DNA of 34,814 nucleotides from Bacteroidales bacterium (lineage in GTDB: Bacteria > Bacteroidota > Bacteroidia > Bacteroidales > P3): positions 1-34,814 of the forward strand of contig JAFZPH010000002.1 in assembly GCA_017550405.1 (NCBI GenBank). Direction: 5' to 3'. The notes below the pieces were generated by a model. That model saw only the letters and a program-made list of their open reading frames with translations. It ran no database searches and had not been told where the DNA came from. Positions 32,496 through 34,814 of the stretch are shown here, piece by piece. Both the position numbers and the translations under genes were made by a program. The first letter of the stretch is position 1; each line of letters opens with the position of its first letter.

Positions 32496-34814
32496 ATGAC
32501 ACCGATACTTCTTATTCCCTGTGATATCACCCAATGGATAGATGAGAACACGCTTGCATTCATTAGCATTATCGTAGGCGTAATAGGTATTTTTATAACA
32601 ATTCTTTCCATCGTAGGCGTAAAAATCACACTGCCCCACACCCGCAAATGGCGCAGGAATCAGATAGATGAGATACCAAATGATTTTGATGGTTACTATC
32701 CAAACAAAAACTTTATCCAGCCTTACTTCACTTTTATTGACACCGAGAGCGGAGACTCTGCTGAGCATCGACTCCGCGACTTCTTTCTCAAAGAGGTCTT
32801 TGTAAAGAATTCCACAAAACCCACTCTATACTGTCTACTTGGTGACACTGGCACCGGGAAAACTGCTGCACTCGTCCACCTCTATGCCGACTATATTAAC
32901 TGCCACTCTGCCAAAAGCAACTATCAAATCAAAATCCTCTCCCTACGCCAAGAAGAAGTATTCGACAACATCAACAATATTCAAGACAAAAGGCACTGTA
33001 TCCTACTACTCGATGCCATAGACGAGAATCCAATGGCTCAAGACCCTGACCACAGAGATGATTTCGACAAGGAAATAAACAACATCTGCCGAGACTTTGC
33101 CTTTGTGGTTCTCACCTGCCGGCCGCAATTCTTCTCCAACGATAACGATGAATCCAATCAAGTGGAAACACGTATAGGAGATCATCAGTGGTTAAGATAT
33201 ACACGTCTGAAGCTGTCCGATTTCAACACCAACCAAGTCCAGGAATACTTGGACAAGGTTTTCACCTTCCGCTCCGACAACGAACTTCGCCAAAAGGCCG
33301 AGAAGATTGTAAACAAACATGCCCTCATCGCCATCCGTCCTTTGGTACTGAATTACATAAGGGAAATAGTCAAAAGTGAACGGGAAATCAACACCACACT
33401 CGACTTCTACGACACCATTGTTCAAAAACAGATACAAAGAGAGTTGGAGAGAATCTCACCCAGAAACCTTGAAAAAAGAACACAGCAATGGTGGGACATG
33501 ACTTCCGAAGTGGCAGGTTACATCTATCGAAAGACAAATGGGACAACAAAAGAAAAAGCTATTACGATTGATGAACTCCAAAATATTTTCCACGACAATG
33601 GCAATGAGGAACTTACACACTACCTTTCCAGCCTAAACATTGCGCTACCTCATAAGAAACAAGAAGAAACCCAATTCTTGCAACGCTCCCTACTCACACG
33701 CACAGGCGATTCGTTCCACTTCTCGCACCAGTCTTTCTACGAGTACTTCATAGCCTATCGTTTCTTACTCCATCCATATGATATTAAGCAGGTACGAGGC
33801 ATAGACTTCGCCCTTACACTATATGATGAACTCTTTGATGCATACCACAATCAACGTCATGATGCATATCACAATCAACGTCAAAAACTTGTTGCCGACT
33901 TCTCATCGATATCAGATATTGAAGTAGCCGACTCTCTGTATAATGTTGGATGCGAATTACAAGACATCAATAATTTCTCTAAAGCAAAGGATAAATACGA
34001 GAAAGCCTTGACCATCCGCCGCCAACTGGCAGCACAAAACCCCGATGCCTACCTGCCATACGTAGCTATGACGCTGAACAACTTGGCCGTCCTCCACAGC
34101 GACACCAACCAACTTCAAGAGGCCGAAGAGGAATACAACGAGGCCTTGTCCATCCGCCGACAACTGGCAGACAAAAACCCAGATGCCTACCTGCCCGATG
34201 TAGCTATGATACTGAACAACTTGGCCAACCTCTACAGCGTCACCAACCAACTGGAGAAAGCCGAAGAGGAATATAACGAGGCCTTGACCATCCGCCGCCA
34301 ACTGGCAGACAAGAACCCCGATGCCTACCTGCCAAGAGTAGCCGATACGCTGAACAACTTGGGTCTCCTCCACAGCGACACCAACCAACTGGACAAAGCC
34401 GAAGAGGAATACAACGAGGCATTGAACACTTACCGACAACTGGCAGAAAAGAACCCCGATTCCTTCCTGCCATACTTAGCCGGGACGCTGAACAACTTGG
34501 CCGTCCTCCACTATAACACCAAACGATACAATGAGGCCGAAGAGGAATACAACGAGGCCTTGACCATCCGCCGCCAATTAGCCAACAAGAACCCCGATGC
34601 ATACCTGCCCGATGTAGCCCAAACGCTGTACAACTTGGCCAACCTCCACAGCGACACCAACCAACTGGACAATGCCGAAAAGGAATACAACGAGGCCTTG
34701 ACCATCCGCCGCCAACTGGCAGACAAGAACCCAGACGCCTTCCTACCCCATGTAGCCAAGACGCTGAACAACTTGGCCATCCTCCACAGCGACACCAACC
34801 AACTGGACAAAGCC
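32496..34814 (+). CDS. membrane-anchored NACHT-type STAND NTPase with C-terminal TPR array (3' truncated by window edge)
   Basis: 773 codons visible from the ATG at 32496, open to the last base. Residues 20-45 are one hydrophobic helix (AFISIIVGVIGIFITILSIV), then a polar linker. The NACHT module has Walker A G116DTGTGKT123, Walker B CILLLDAIDEN (Asp173, Asp176, Glu177), a sensor LTCRPQFF and the winged-helix signature FHFSHQSFYEYFIAYRF at about residues 404-420. The segment after residue 460 is a TPR array of six 46-residue units (repeat start positions 34014, 34152, 34290, 34428, 34566, 34704). STAND proteins of this plan act as sensors in prokaryotic immunity (bNACHT/Avs-like); no substrate is shown. 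The AT-rich N-terminal half contrasts with the neighbours' codon use, suggesting transfer. Confidence 0.9.
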   Translation, partial: MTPILLIPCDITQWIDENTLAFISIIVGVIGIFITILSIVGVKITLPHTRKWRRNQIDEIPNDFDGYYPNKNFIQPYFTFIDTESGDSAEHRLRDFFLKEVFVKNSTKPTLYCLLGDTGTGKTAALVHLYADYINCHSAKSNYQIKILSLRQEEVFDNINNIQDKRHCILLLDAIDENPMAQDPDHRDDFDKEINNICRDFAFVVLTCRPQFFSNDNDESNQVETRIGDHQWLRYTRLKLSDFNTNQVQEYLDKVFTFRSDNELRQKAEKIVNKHALIAIRPLVLNYIREIVKSEREINTTLDFYDTIVQKQIQRELERISPRNLEKRTQQWWDMTSEVAGYIYRKTNGTTKEKAITIDELQNIFHDNGNEELTHYLSSLNIALPHKKQEETQFLQRSLLTRTGDSFHFSHQSFYEYFIAYRFLLHPYDIKQVRGIDFALTLYDELFDAYHNQRHDAYHNQRQKLVADFSSISDIEVADSLYNVGCELQDINNFSKAKDKYEKALTIRRQLAAQNPDAYLPYVAMTLNNLAVLHSDTNQLQEAEEEYNEALSIRRQLADKNPDAYLPDVAMILNNLANLYSVTNQLEKAEEEYNEALTIRRQLADKNPDAYLPRVADTLNNLGLLHSDTNQLDKAEEEYNEALNTYRQLAEKNPDSFLPYLAGTLNNLAVLHYNTKRYNEAEEEYNEALTIRRQLANKNPDAYLPDVAQTLYNLANLHSDTNQLDNAEKEYNEALTIRRQLADKNPDAFLPHVAKTLNNLAILHSDTNQLDKA
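33837..33884 (+). repeat. 24-bp tandem duplication in the NACHT-TPR linker
   Basis: Two 24-base copies (33837-33860 and 33861-33884), differing at two positions, encode DAYHNQRH and DAYHNQRQ, in frame. They sit between the winged-helix region and the TPR array. Confidence 0.85.
34014..34814 (+). repeat. 138-bp tandem TPR repeats in the NACHT gene
   Basis: The ATCCGCCGxCAACTGGCAGA block recurs at exactly 138-base intervals; 5.8 units are visible before the window ends. The units differ by few bases (for example PYVAMTLNNLAVL, PDVAMILNNLANL, PRVADTLNNLGLL), so most variation is at a handful of residues. The encoded units are kinesin-light-chain-type TPRs (IRRQLAxKNPDAYLP, TLNNLA, EAEEEYNEAL). 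Confidence 0.9.

Noticed and set aside
33957..34810. Minus-strand repetitive open frames opposite the TPR array
   Set aside because: Their repeats simply mirror the 138-base units. The plus-strand TPR reading is in frame with the NACHT domain.

Overview
The window looks like a chromosomal segment of an anaerobic member of the Bacteroidales (phylum Bacteroidota), probably an uncultured gut or rumen lineage. The sequence evidence is: promoters with the TAnnTTTG -7 element, A-rich leaders without strong Shine-Dalgarno sites, a secreted protein with a gliding-motility/T9SS type B sorting domain, TonB and T9SS surface biology, a GH29 fucosidase, a Bacteroidota-type GroES paralogue and the hydrogenase maturase HydE. 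No rRNA, CRISPR array or complete insertion sequence is visible. There is one tRNA.

Layout. 1-497: tail of an unknown gene and an AT-rich gap. 498-571: tRNA-Arg(ACG), minus strand. 717-4009: four-gene minus-strand set (glycosyltransferase, ECF sigma factor, beta-barrel protein, GNAT acetyltransferase), divergent from tgt (4136-5266). 5530-8376: large T9SS cargo protein. 8457-11362: nucleotide-metabolism run (rdgB, bifunctional nuclease-like gene, purine nucleoside phosphorylase, HAD phosphatase). 11384-13270: minus-strand nucleoid-associated protein and lipoprotein. 13271-13959: gene-free, repeat-rich gap. 13960-15408: fucosidase, divergent from the GroES-like gene and alaS across a perfectly symmetric promoter pair. 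18807-24641: GWxTD protein, lipid-A-type acyltransferase, GT2 glycosyltransferase, gltX and an OmpH-like membrane protein, all plus strand. 24703-27163: AAA/DUF4143 ATPase and hydE, minus strand.

27363-32314 is an accessory block that looks like a metal-handling module: a secreted HMA-domain protein, a TonB-dependent receptor and a Cys-rich secreted protein on the minus strand, an alginate-export-like outer-membrane protein on the plus strand, and a second copy of the Cys-rich gene with the same leader. Its intergenic spaces are filled with 7-bp and 8-bp short-period arrays. Two of the leaders (HMA gene and porin gene) share a modular order: TAATTCGT-type octamers, an AATCGA junction, ACACAT-type octamers, then the start codon.

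32496-34814 (runs off the end): a membrane-anchored NACHT-type STAND NTPase whose C-terminus is a near-identical tandem array of 46-residue (138-bp) TPR units. It has the architecture of a prokaryotic innate-immune sensor and is the best candidate here for an undescribed defence protein. The left part is AT-richer than the housekeeping genes. The other main points of interest are the octamer-array leaders, the duplicated Cys-rich genes and a dispersed ACCGATTTGG motif that forms a hairpin on the promoter of the AAA ATPase gene.
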